64,000 bases of DNA from Sitta carolinensis (Eukaryota > Chordata > Aves > Passeriformes > Sittidae), in the NCBI GenBank assembly GCA_032173965.1, contig CM063284.1, forward strand, positions 110,396,410-110,460,409. Reading direction: 5' to 3'. Under the pieces are notes generated by a model that saw only the letters and a list, made by a program, of their open reading frames with translations, did not search any database and was not told the origin of the DNA. Each line of letters opens with the position of its first letter. Positions within the stretch are counted from its first letter, which is position 1. Of this stretch, positions 11,301 to 21,469 are shown one piece after another. A program made the position numbers and the translations under genes.

Positions 11301-11989
11301 GTAAAACATTAGCGCATCCCCCTGCCTCCCCTCCACCCCTGCCACCTCCTCCCCCTCCTCACCCAAATGCAGAAGTCCCCTCTGATCAAAAACAACCGAC
11401 AGTTACTATGGAAACCACTAAAAGACTTAGTTGGCCTCAGCCAGCAAGCATCTGTAGCAATATAAAATCTGAACCTATTTCTTTTGAGGAAGGTTTAAGC
11501 AGCAGCTGCGAACTGGGCATGAAACAAGCTTCCTATGATCAGAACGAAGTGAAAGAACAGTTAAAAGCGTTTGCATTAAAAAATGCAGACTTCTCTTCCT
11601 ATTTACTTTCTGAGCCGCAGAAGCCTTTTACCCAACTTGCTGCTCAGAAAATACAGACGCAGCACCCACAGCAGCAGCAGCAGCAGCAGCTCTGTGGAAA
11701 TTACCCAACAATACACTTTGGTAGCACAAGTTTCAAAAGGGCAGCATCTGCAATTGAGAAATCGATTGGGATTTTAGGAAGTGGTTCAAACACTGCCACG
11801 GGCCTGTCTAACCAGAACGCGCAGATCCCGGTTCAGAAATTTGCTGACAGCAGCAACGCCGATGAGCTGGAACTGAAATGCTCCTGCAGGCTGAAAGCCA
11901 TGATCGTGTGCAAAGGCTGCGGAGCCTTCTGTCATGATGACTGCATAGGGCCTTCCAAACTGTGTGTAGCTTGTCTGGTGGTGCGGTAG
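8313..11989 (+). CDS. ASXL3: ASXL3-like protein, terminal coding exon with stop codon (5' part frame-broken as given)
   Basis: The exon begins [20 protein letters not shown], directly continuing the previous exon. From about 9176 it is open without interruption to TAG at 11987-11989 (about 935 codons). Known ASXL features in order: basic helices [13 protein letters not shown] (about 8424-8466) and [10 protein letters not shown] (about 8560-8588); [14 protein letters not shown]; the LVTQLLQ motif (10508); [10 protein letters not shown]; a polyproline stretch (11315); [12 protein letters not shown]; a polyglutamine run (11669); [20 protein letters not shown]; and a C-terminal PHD finger (11873-11986). 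SUMO-type psi-K-x-E sites occur at 10187, 10265, 10790, 10889 and 11462. Between 8388 and 9178 the expected protein can be read only by changing frame about 18 times, so this segment does not translate as given (see separate entry). The rest looks like a functional, constrained gene, and I favour assembly error over pseudogenisation. Confidence 0.9.
8388..9178 (+). other. Indel-rich segment inside the terminal ASXL3-like exon
   Basis: ASXL3 peptides appear in changing frames (frame counted from 8313). Frame 0 to 8387; frame 1 STSVSSG (8389); frame 0 RNTG (8408); frame 2 [16 protein letters not shown] (about 8421); frame 1 [12 protein letters not shown] (8473); frame 0 [10 protein letters not shown] (8508); frame 1 [14 protein letters not shown] (8548); frame 0 [14 protein letters not shown] (8589); frame 2 [16 protein letters not shown] (8714); frame 1 [17 protein letters not shown] (8794); frame 0 [18 protein letters not shown] (8844); frame 2 [15 protein letters not shown] (8918); frame 0 [10 protein letters not shown] (8979); frame 1 [12 protein letters not shown] (9010); frame 0 [20 protein letters not shown] (9051); frame 1 ADTP (9127); frame 2 GITVGPK (9140); frame 0 CIDK (9162); frame 2 onward from about 9176. 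About 11 changes equal loss of one base; the others need two lost or one gained. Many sit in runs of G, A or C. Confidence 0.85.
10508..10558 (+). other. ASXL3: LVTQLL motif of the ASXL family (nuclear-receptor-type box)
   Basis: The codons give [17 protein letters not shown]. In ASXL1 a near-identical LVxxLL segment has been described as a nuclear-receptor interaction motif, and the block is conserved across the paralogues. It lies in the intact part of the exon. Confidence 0.85.
11315..11368 (+). other. ASXL3: Polyproline tract in the ASXL3-like protein
   Basis: Eighteen codons read [18 protein letters not shown]. Human ASXL3 has a much longer proline-rich tract at the corresponding place as far as I recall, so this copy looks short. 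The frame is intact on both sides, so any length change has been in whole codons. Confidence 0.8.
11669..11689 (+). repeat. ASXL3: CAG(7) polyglutamine codon run
   Basis: Seven pure CAG codons encode Q7 just before [15 protein letters not shown]. It is an uninterrupted trinucleotide repeat within the coding sequence and so a likely length-variable site. I recall a longer glutamine run at the same place in human ASXL3. Confidence 0.9.
11873..11986 (+). other. ASXL3: C-terminal atypical PHD finger of the ASXL family
   Basis: The last 38 residues contain ordered zinc ligands: CSC, then [13 protein letters not shown], then LCVAC, ending LVVR and the stop. The Cys/His order fits the PHD found at the extreme C terminus of all ASXL proteins. 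All ligands are present. ASXL PHD fingers are thought to read chromatin marks, but the binding specificity cannot be read from this sequence. Confidence 0.95.
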
Positions 11990-14532
11990 GAGCTGAGTCA
12001 AAGATGCAGTATCCCTTATCAACATGGGAGAGCAGGACAAAGGAACAGAGAAATTGGAACAGTTTAGGCCACTAATGGTTTGCAATTAGTGGATTGATTT
12101 TTTTTTTTTTTTTTTTTTTTTACTGTTTTGTTTTTTTTTTTTTCTTCAATGTGGTGCTTTCAGAAGTTAGTTATTCTGCCTGAGTGCCATTTTCTGGGAA
12201 GAAGAGGAAACCTGTAGAAGTAGTTTAAAAAAAAAGATAGCCTTGTTACTGAAGCGTCTATGAGCTCTCTTGTTGTGCTTAAAAACAAAGAAGAAAAATG
12301 CATTAATGCATGTCATTCATAGCTTCTATTTATTTGCACAAAGTGCAGCACATTTTTTCTCCACTGTTTGATAGTTGATATGAGCTACAGGTTAAAGATC
12401 AGTGGAAGAATAACACTGTAAGAAGTGGAGTAACTATGCAGAATGAATAACACACTGAATAGCAACTGGTGTGAGTGGGGTAGTGGCAAAGTGCGGGGTG
12501 CCGACCATCGTAGCTTCTAAGTCAGTTTGCAGTCTTTCTGCTGAAAGGACTGTTTTCTTCAATTGACTTTCACTATCTAGAGCTAAAATATAATCACTTC
12601 ACCTAACAAACGAAACTTAAAAGAGGAATTTAGATTGTTAGAGAAGTTTCCCAATGTGCCTGCCAGGGACTGTGGAACTCAAACCTTACTCATCATCTCT
12701 TCTTTGTTGATTCCTTGAGAAAGATTTGTATATGTGATGAGTTAGTGGGACCAACACTGGAAACACATTGGCTTCAGTAGAGTCTGGAGAAAGTAACTTC
12801 TCTGCTGGAGATTAGAAACTTCTTTTCTCTTCCTGTTTCTCATCCAAATGATCTTCATTTGTATTTGTCTCTCTAATCAGGTTTGTCAGTCCCAAATATA
12901 TATAAAAATAATGTCAGATATAGGTCAATGGTTCTTGAGGTTGTAGCCTTTCTGTGGCCTAAAAATGATGCATTCCTGTGATGAATGAATAAGGAAAGAT
13001 TTTAATTGCATATTGGTTGAATGTTGGTTTATAATTTCTTTTTCCTCTTATGTGAGTTATTCTATTTAAATAACATCTGAGAGTTTTGCCATTTAAAGTA
13101 ATTCTTAGAAGTACTTAAAACACTGACTTTTTTTTTTTTCTCAGAGGAAGTCATACCCCTTTTAGAAATTTGGAAGCAAAATGTGTTTTTAAAAGGGATA
13201 CTGCATCTTTAAAGCAACCTTCGGTAGTTATCCAGTACTGTATTTACATTCAGGACTATAGCTGCATTCCAGATGTGCTAGCCACCATAACAGCAGAAAA
13301 GAAAAACGGTGATTTTGGAGTCCTATTCACCTAAAAGGAAAATATTATAAAGGGATAAAGCACATGCAGTTGCTGGGGAGATGAAAGCACCTTGGGTTTT
13401 TCTTTACTCCCACTTCAAGAACACAACACGTGGAGTTCAAGTCATCCGTCTGCCAATATGTAGTTGGGTCTGCCCAAATGTCAGCATCAAGAGGAACATT
13501 TTTTTTTTACCATCACAGCAGAACCTCACTAATCCAACGACCTTACAGCCTGCCCAAGAAAACTGATTTTCCTTGTACAGTTTTAAGACAGCTGTGTAGT
13601 AGGAATGTGTGAGATGTAAGACTACTTGGTTTCATCGTGCAGTAAGCTGCTGCATTCTGAAGTACTAATGTGAATGATAAAGCCACATTTAGGAAATGAA
13701 AATTATGCTATATTTTAAAGCATACATTTTTTATCTGATCTTTGTTTGTGTACTTTTCATCAGCTGTAACTGGTCTCCCTGACTCGGGGGCATATTAGTG
13801 AGGTTCTGCTGAATGAAGGAACCATATTTATTTTCTTGTGGGACCATTTTCACAAACATGATAAATACCGTTTGTTGTCTTAAAAGTGAGCTGGAATATC
13901 TACAACATACATTCCTGTCATAGGAAGCTCTATGGTGCACCTTGATGTTCTCTTTTATTGTAATTAGCAACATATCAATATTATTTTTGACACTGTGTGG
14001 TACAAAGGCCATTTGTAATAACTAACAAATTTGTTGCTGATACAATAATACTTTTTTTTTTTTTTTTTTCCTAAAAAGTGCTCCTTAATATGGCATGTGA
14101 ACTAAGGAACAGCTTCTCAGCACTTTCAGGTCTTCTGGTAGGAAAATAAGCCAGCCAAGCAAAAACCTAAAAGTAATCAAGTGAAAATTAGCATCCACTG
14201 CTATGCCAGCTGCTGGCGAAACAGCGACTGAACAATACTCATGAGTAAGCATGAGTGTAGTCAGTTAATGTATATCAGATTCATAGTTGAGGAGCCTTTG
14301 TATTGGAATTGTATTGAATTGTATTTATACTTGGTAGAGCTAGGATCTTCTAATTAAAAAAAAAAATAAAAAAAGAAAGCAACCAGTCTTAGACTTCTAT
14401 TTACCTATGTTTATATAAGCCTGCTGGGAATCCTTATTTCTAGCTCAGGTTTTCCTGTCCACAGCACATAAGTCAATATTTGTTTGTACTTGCATCTTGA
14501 AATAGTTCTTGTATTGACTGACATAATACAGA

Positions 14533-14538
14533 AATAAA
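14533..14538 (+). terminator. Candidate poly(A) signal AATAAA
   Basis: This is the first canonical hexamer clearly past the stop codon in non-homopolymer context (gaaataaatcc). It may serve a shorter 3' UTR isoform. Confidence 0.35.
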
Positions 14539-15525
14539 TCCCGGACACAACATAGTTTTCCTTTGTTCAAAGGGTAAGAGTGTGACTAATGTGGTAGGAC
14601 ACTCATTCATGTCATACTGTCATTTTTGTATCAGGATTGCAACTTGCATGTGTGAGGACATGATAAAATGTATTTAAAATGGCATTAGACTGGATGGTGC
14701 TATGTTACATTACACAACCAACCAAACTCTTCCGTAGTGCAGTTCCAATCCTTCCATTGTTGAGTCATTGGAATTGCACTAGGAATAAATTCAAGCAATT
14801 AGTTAGCAACAGTGGTGAAGTGTTGTTATGGATTAGGTTTAGGGTATGAAAATACTCAAAAGCAACCGCGGTGATGTGAGAGCCTGGTTGGATCCTAGCG
14901 TGACTGAAAACCTTACATGGATTTTGGTATCACACAAATGTTTAGGGGAGAGTGACCCTAGGCCTTTGCTAAGAACACAGTCACATTTAGAGATTAATTT
15001 TGAATTACTCCTTTTTTTTGTTGTTTGATTGTTCAGGTTTCAGGCTCAATGTCATCGTGTTTTCTAATGACCATGCCATTTGCACCGTGGGTTGTTAATA
15101 GTTTATGCACTGAAAAGTGGTGAAAGAATTACTTAAGAACACACTGCTCTGTGTTTGTGTGTACGTACGTATGTGTCCCAGTGTCCAGCATGTATAATTT
15201 ACCTTTTTTTTTTTTTTTTTAATCTCCAGAATTGTCCCCCTACTCCTACCCCTGGAGCAGCACTTTTGGGTGAGAGGGAGAAACACTTTTTTCTTTCCTC
15301 CCTCTTTATTGTTTTAATTGCATACCTGTGAGATATGCAGATAACGTTAGGGCATTTGCAGTGAGTGTGTTTGTGTGTTTCTGTTCTGAAATAACTTTCC
15401 AAGCAGAAACTCCCTTTGAAATAATGTTAAAAAAAATAGTTAAGAAATGGTGAACTGGATGCTCCCTGTTTGCATTTTATTTATCTGCTGAGATCTAGTA
15501 CATGAAATAGCATTTAAAAGACAAA

Positions 15526-15531
15526 AATAAA
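15526..15531 (+). terminator. Candidate poly(A) signal AATAAA
   Basis: A canonical hexamer (aaaataaaggttg) in the 3' UTR region, followed within 50 bases by T/G-containing sequence. It is an alternative end for the transcript. Confidence 0.35.
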
Positions 15532-16883
15532 GGTTGAGCCATAAAGCGAAAGGTATATTCTCTGTACTATAGACTTTCTTCTTGAGGGTGGTGCATGTTG
15601 TCAGGGTAAGCTACAGAACGTGCAGCTGGTTTTTCAGGGCCCTGCAATTCCTTGCACAGTTTTTAAGCTGGTGCATATGGTGCTTTATAATGCAATTTCT
15701 GAAGTAAAATTACCTTATGCTGCACCCCCTTCCCCTTATGAACACACGCACAATTTCAGAATCGTTCTTGTAGCCTCTGGTTTAGCAGTTTCTCCAAGGT
15801 GTGGTGAAGTACCAGGATAAACACTCGAGATGAGCTGAGAAGTGTCACCAAAAGGGATCATTTTAGCTGACGCACATGAAGGGCCCTGCCCTGAACCCTG
15901 AATGACTTCTGCAGTGTCCTGGCAGCAGCGCAGTGGCTCATCTTCCGTGCCTCTGCAGAACACTGTGGGGGGAAGCGGCGAAATATTCAGTGGCTTTATC
16001 ATGGACCTGTGTAGCTAAATGTTTCTGAATCTATGAAATCCTGTTGTCTTCGGTCATCATGCTTTGTCACTGTAAAACCAACGAAAAGGAAAAAAAAAAA
16101 AAAAATTTTTTTAGTCTAATTTAAGGAGCTGCTTCTTTTATAGCACATAATATTTCGCTTTGTACTATATTTGATAGTTAAAGAATAATTTAGTCCGTAG
16201 AATAACTTTGTTGTATTTGTACTGTTCATGAATGTTACAAGAAAAGTGCTTTACTTTGTTGCCATAATTCTCTTGTACTGCTGTAAAATATTTTTTCTGC
16301 TTTATGGAAACTTAACTTGGTTCACATTTTCAGTACAGGGTTTTTTGTGTGTATGTATTTTTTTTTTTTTTGTCAGTATTCTGAATGTTTACATCTGTTC
16401 AACATTAGCCATTCTATGCCTTTATAGGGCAGTATTACTCCTGCAGTATAACAGCAACGTGAAATACACTCGTACCTATCATGCATGAGAAACACAGATT
16501 TATTGGGGAGATCCCTAATGTGCATAGATACTTTTTCTATCCGCATTCAGTGAAGTAAATACCCTCCTTCAGTCCTCTACCAAAGAAAATGTTATTCCTA
16601 CAGGACAAGCTTGGAAAGTGGTTCTCTGAATTTTCAGAAGGGGGTGTAGTTGGTTTCAGCAAGATTGCTACAGTTTAATGCTGTTATGCTTTGCTTTGTT
16701 ACTCCACCAGATGTAACTGGGTGAAACAAGCATTTTAGCAATTTTTTGTGTTTCAAGACAGTGTTTTGTTTAGAATTCAGGGATCATGCTTTCTTTAATG
16801 GTGCTGTTTGTTTTATTATTTTTTTTTTAAGAAAACAACCTTTTGTTGCCTACAGAAATGACCATTCACAAAACCATAAATTA

Positions 16884-16990
16884 AATAAAATAATTTGTCT
16901 TCATAATGTTTCTCCCTTTCCTTTCCCCCTTCCCTGTCCCTTGAAAATAACTTGGGCTTCAATATTAAAATATTCTGGAAAAAAAATAAA
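16884..16990 (+). terminator. Pair of AATAAA signals, favoured 3' end of the ASXL3-like transcript
   Basis: AATAAA occurs at 16884-16889 and again at 16985-16990. The second is followed by a T-rich stretch with TTGTCATTTGTTTATT, the typical downstream U/GU element. Another hexamer lies at 17209-17214. Confidence 0.5.
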
Positions 16991-17005
16991 GAGATAAAAT
17001 AATAT

Positions 17006-18129
17006 TTGTCATTTGTTTATTTATTTTAAGTTCAGTGCCTTAGGCAGGAGATCCTCCTTGTGCACGTCCGTTGTATGTACAGGTTGATGAACTAGAAATG
17101 TGAGAGAGAAATCAGCCTTTTGTAAAGGATTTTTCAGTTTCAATGATGTAAGGCATCGTTTGGACCACTTCTGAGGTAATTTGAGTATTAACCATCTCAT
17201 ACTAGTAAAATAAAACTAAGTGTTGTAGTTGTTTAAGTAGAATAGTTTGTGGATGAAAGTGATTTTATTACTTTGGCTACATACACGTTTATGCTGGGTG
17301 TGTTTTAGTGCATTGCCTGTCTCTGGAACCCTGTCCAGAACATCCTTAACAACAGCAACCATCCCAGCATGAGCTTCCCTGATTTCCCATTCCTACAGCA
17401 GAAGAAATTTAGTGTCCATAGTGCATGAAAGACAACCAGTCCAAGTTATATTCCTCAAAACAGTTATTTCTTCAGGTCTGGAAGGCCTTCCCGAAATGGA
17501 CATTTATATGCCATTATATTAATATGTAAAAAACCGCACCATTTTCACCATGTTATTCTGCAAAAAGAGCTTTGAGTACTGATGGTGAGGGTGCAAAATA
17601 TTGCAGGATGAGCAACAAACAGCTTTTTCACAAGCCTGCTCGGATATCTCGGAATTAAACACCATCTTTTGTCCAGCCTCCTGTCATTATTATTTCAGAT
17701 GTGATACCATCTGAGAGTCTTGTTAGCAGCAGATGACAGCCCTGTCTGCCAAAATCTGTCCAAATGCAGAAAGAAGGTAATATAATTTATTATTAGTAAT
17801 TTATAATTCAGTGACCCTTTTTTAATATACAGTACCCACCTAGCAAACTCCCTCAACATCTAGTGTCATGCAGATAATTTAACTTAGTTTGTTCTGATTA
17901 GAATTTTTTAATTTTTTTTTTTTCATGGGCCTGTGCCAAAGCCAGGACCAGCTCTGCTTCTGGCAGTAACAGCTTTTTTTCAAAATTATTTTATTTTTCA
18001 TCTAAGCGATGCAATGTAAAAATTTTGTTAAAGCTGTACTAGCTAAATATTAACTTTTGTCCTTTCCCTAATTTTAAACCTGTGAAACAATTTTATGCAA
18101 TTTTATTCAATTTTTAAAAATTCAGTTTT
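17006..18129. other. Non-coding sequence downstream of the gene
   Basis: I see no gene and no clear mobile element. One further AATAAA (17209) could extend the ASXL3-like transcript. Confidence 0.5.
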
Positions 18130-18375
18130 CCGGCGGGTTTTGCTAAGGAACTTGTTAGTGCTGCTGAGAGAAGCCTTGTGCTTGCTTTTGTGTCGGTGTG
18201 CTGTCTCTGCCTGGGCGAGCCCAGCCTTTCCCAGGCGGTTCAGCCGGCAGATGGCATCAGGAGAAAACAGGCTGCCCTGGTCTGCGAGCGCTCCTGTCCC
18301 CGGCAGGAGTGCACAGCTCGGGGAAAGCCAGCCGCGAACGCAGAGCGCTTCTGGGTTCGTCTTCTTTCGTGCAGA
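18130..18375. promoter_or_regulatory. CpG-rich island-like block in intergenic DNA
   Basis: The block has roughly 15-20 CpG dinucleotides in about 245 bp (for example ccggcgggt, gcgagcgctcc, gccgcgaacgcagagcgc), against almost none in the flanking kilobases. Because of few stop codons it is open in several frames on both strands, but no protein is recognisable. It could be an orphan CpG island, an enhancer or unannotated promoter, or the remains of a GC-rich repeat. Confidence 0.45.
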
Positions 18376-18758
18376 GCTTTAGCTGTAGTGAAAACAAGCC
18401 TGCCTCTCCCCTCCCCAGTCCTGGAACTTGGCTTTCGGTAGCAATGATGCACCGAAGCTCACATCATCCTGTCCTGCTCTTGGCACTGTCTGAGCCGTGC
18501 AGTCTGGAGTTGAAGTACTGATACACTGGAAAAAATTCTTCCCCAGGCCAGAGACAGAGCTTTTTTTCTTTCCCACCCCGAAATTTCCTTTGTCACTTGT
18601 GGATGAAGAGCAGCAGAACAAAGCTCTTTGTGTTGAGGTGCTGCACAGAATATAATGTGAAGGTATTGCCACAGCTTGGTGTGCAGAGGGTGTGCTGTTA
18701 CCAAGCCTGGCCTTCGTGGGATACCAGGACTTGCAATGGAATGACCATCAATGTGCAG

Positions 18759-19016
18759 TCACAGAATAGTTCAGGTTGGAAGGAATCTCAAAGACCGTCC
18801 AGTTCAACTCCCCTGCCATGGGCAGGAATACCTTCCACCAGACCAGGTTGCTCAAAGCCACATCAGCCTGACCTTGAACACTTCCAGGAACTGGGCATCC
18901 ACAGCTTTCCTGGGCAATCTGTTCCAGTATCCCACCACCTTCACAGTAGAGAATTTCTTGTTCGTATCTAATCTAAACCTGCCTAAATCTAATCTAAACC
19001 TATTCAGTTAAAATAC
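18759..19016 (-). mobile_element. CR1 LINE 3' end, antisense
   Basis: The segment begins TCACAGAATAGTTCAGGTTGG, split as TCACAGAATAGTTCAG and GTTGG, and runs on through the standard CR1 3' region read backwards (GGGCAGGAATACCTTCCAC, CCTGACCTTGAACACTTCC, CCACCACCTTCACAG). It ends in a small duplication of the ATCTAATCTAAACCT motif. It is a non-coding 5'-truncated copy. Confidence 0.85.
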
Positions 19017-19727
19017 CTAAGAGCTCCACTACCTTGGAGACAGCTTTCCATGCTAAGGAAGGTAGACAGTCACAGGTTACCTGCTGGTAACTCCTAGAGT
19101 ACATTATTTGTATGGTTGGGTTTTTATAGAAACTGAGCTAGACATAGAAATAAAGCCACATTCATTGAGATAATTCAGGAACCTGGACTTTTGCACACTG
19201 GAAATACATAGGAGTCACTGATAAGAGAAGCTTGTATCTCAATTAAATGTCAGGCACTTGCTTTTAAATATTGAAAGTTCATGCTCAGAGCTTGGGAGAT
19301 GCCTCTCTTTTCACCAGTGAATTAAGAAATATCAGTGATGATAGCAGTTGTTTCACCTATTCATGGGGGCAAAATACCTGGATTGTACTTTATGGAAGCT
19401 GATGACACAGAAAAAAATGTGAATTTCTATGTACAGGTCACGTTTCTGTTCTGTGTCTTTTGTCTTGACTTTGTAGAGCTTGGTTCATGCATCAGTTTTA
19501 TCTCCATGTCTTTCCAACAAGATCTGAACTTTCTTCCAGTATCTCTGGCATCTTCATGCATCTGCCAGCAGGGCAGAGAATATCCCACATAGAAAAAAAC
19601 AGATTTGGAAATACACTGATTACACTGGATAGTTGGCTTCTGTTATTAAGAAATCATTGCTATGTTGAGAAAATAAATGACGATATCAATATAAAGGGGG
19701 GGATGTGAGGGGGGTTTTAAATTGCTT

Positions 19728-19770
19728 TAGTCTTATTTGCTGTAGTCTTATTTGCTGTAGTCTTATTGCT
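19728..19770. repeat. Three-copy 15-bp minisatellite
   Basis: Unit TAGTCTTATTTGCTG: two exact copies (19728-19742 and 19743-19757) and a third degenerate copy. It is preceded by G-runs (19696-19714). No coding role is seen. Confidence 0.85.
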
Positions 19771-20229
19771 TCTGATTTCCAACTGCTTAGATCCATTCAG
19801 CAAATCACTTTTTCATTCCCCTTGATTGAGAATTCTCAGCCCAACATCTGTCATGCAGAATTTTTGCTACTGCTCTGTGCACTTCTGGCACTTTAAGGAG
19901 CAAATCTGGACAATAGTGGACAGACTTGTACACAGTGCCTTGATCTTCACTCATTTACCTCTGAATTGTGCAGGATAAAACGGAGTCCTTGGGAAAAATA
20001 ATAGAACTAGCTGTGCAAATGCAGTAACAACACATATTCCTGGACCTCCTTTAGATTATTGAGTGGAAAAGTCCATGCCTCAGTTTTTTTAATAAGGGTG
20101 AGCAGGAGCTGACCTGTGGGAGTCAGAACAGACAATAGCCCCCTGTTCCATCCAAAAGTGAGCTTTTACAGTTCAGCAAGTCCAAAGTGTCCTCAGAATA
20201 TTAGGAAAGCAGAACCAACAAAGATAAAA

Positions 20230-20300
20230 TCATAGAATTTTTTAAGGTTGGAAAATATCTGTAAGTTCATCCAGTCCAGCTCAGTGTCAGCCTAGTCTGT
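20230..20300 (-). mobile_element. Short CR1 LINE 3' tail, antisense
   Basis: The pattern TCATAGAATTTTTTAAGGTTGG, given here in pieces (TCATAGAATT, then AAGGTTGGAAAATATC), followed by TTCATCCAGTCCAG, is the terminal part of CR1 read on the - strand. Only the last ~70 bp survive. Confidence 0.65.
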
Positions 20301-21469
20301 CACAGGAAAGAATCATGGATAAGGAGATAGAGAAAAAGAAGCTTACTTGCATTTTTGAAACAAATGATCCTGCCAATTGTTTTGATTTTTCAGTATCTGC
20401 AGAATTGCAAGAATTAAGAACATCTTTTGTAGCTCTAAACTCAGAGAGCAATTGGAATATTTAAGGAAAAAAAAGTCCACAGCTAGTTGATAGGATAAAA
20501 TGATGAAAATTAATGGCTAGTTTCTTAAAAACTGTGGTTGAAGATATTTTTTTCTGGTTATAAAATTTAAGTTACTGTATGATCAACATTTTTTCAAATT
20601 AATGGCCTTTGTTTCAATTTCCTAAAATAGGAATTTCAGAACATTAGTTTCCTGGTTATAAAATTACTTGCTTGCACTGCCACACAAGTCTTAATTATTT
20701 TCTTCATTGTGTAGGACAGCTCAAAAAGTAACCCAGAAATACATTCAGTGTCACCTATTTCAGATAAGTACGTCATGTTGCCTAGAACGAATTAATCTAA
20801 GTTGGAGGGGAAATCGCCATTTGTCTTTTCGGTTCCTTCAAAATCAGGTGAAAGGGCAGTGAAGATAGCTATGGATTCAAAGGATTTTGAAGAGTATTAC
20901 TGGATTTGAGGAAGGTACCTGCTCCGTTCTGCATCTTCTAAATTTTTGGAGAAATAATGTCAAGACCTTTATGAAGTATGTAGGTGACAGCAAAGAGGAA
21001 TTATATGTACAGTGGTGCCAGTGGTGCTTGAATACTTAATAAAAAAGGATTTAGGGAAACTTTGGCAGTAAATTAAATAACTCCTGTGAGGAATAGAAAG
21101 AAATATGTGTGGGGTGTCAATCACAAGGGGTTCTTCTCTCTGGCATCTGATGAAGGTGACATGGTTACAAAAATAAAAAGATTAAGGACAACTGGAGCAG
21201 AGCAAAGCATTAGAAAAGTGGGCTATGAAGTACTTTTAAATCAGGATTAAGTATTACAGAATTTCTTCTGCTGCAAAAAGAAGGCTGATTTTATTCTCAT
21301 AATTTAGAACCTAAGAAATTGGATTGCCAGAAGTCCGAAGGCCAGCTTGTCCCTGGTGCTTCTCAGTAGTCTCACACTGCTGAGGGTGGTGCTGGTGATG
21401 AAGGTCTGCTTCACCCACCCTGCATGGCCTTCATTCATGGACACAGTTTGTTTCAGTGCTTCACTGTTC

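Larger units (their letters stand above)
11990..17005 (+). other. ASXL3: Probable 3' UTR of the ASXL3-like gene
   Basis: This AT-rich, repeat-poor sequence follows the TAG stop. It carries T-runs at 12098-12121 and 12131-12143 and several canonical AATAAA signals. The end is placed near 17,000 because of the signal pair at 16884 and 16985, followed by a T/GT-rich stretch (17006-17030). An earlier or later end (signals at 14533, 15526 and 17209) is possible. Small open frames inside have no recognisable product. Transcript data would settle the end. Confidence 0.6.

Noticed and set aside
18095..19011. Cluster of overlapping open frames as a small gene
   Set aside because: The first half is a CpG-rich block with few stops in any frame and the second half is a CR1 tail; no product is recognisable.
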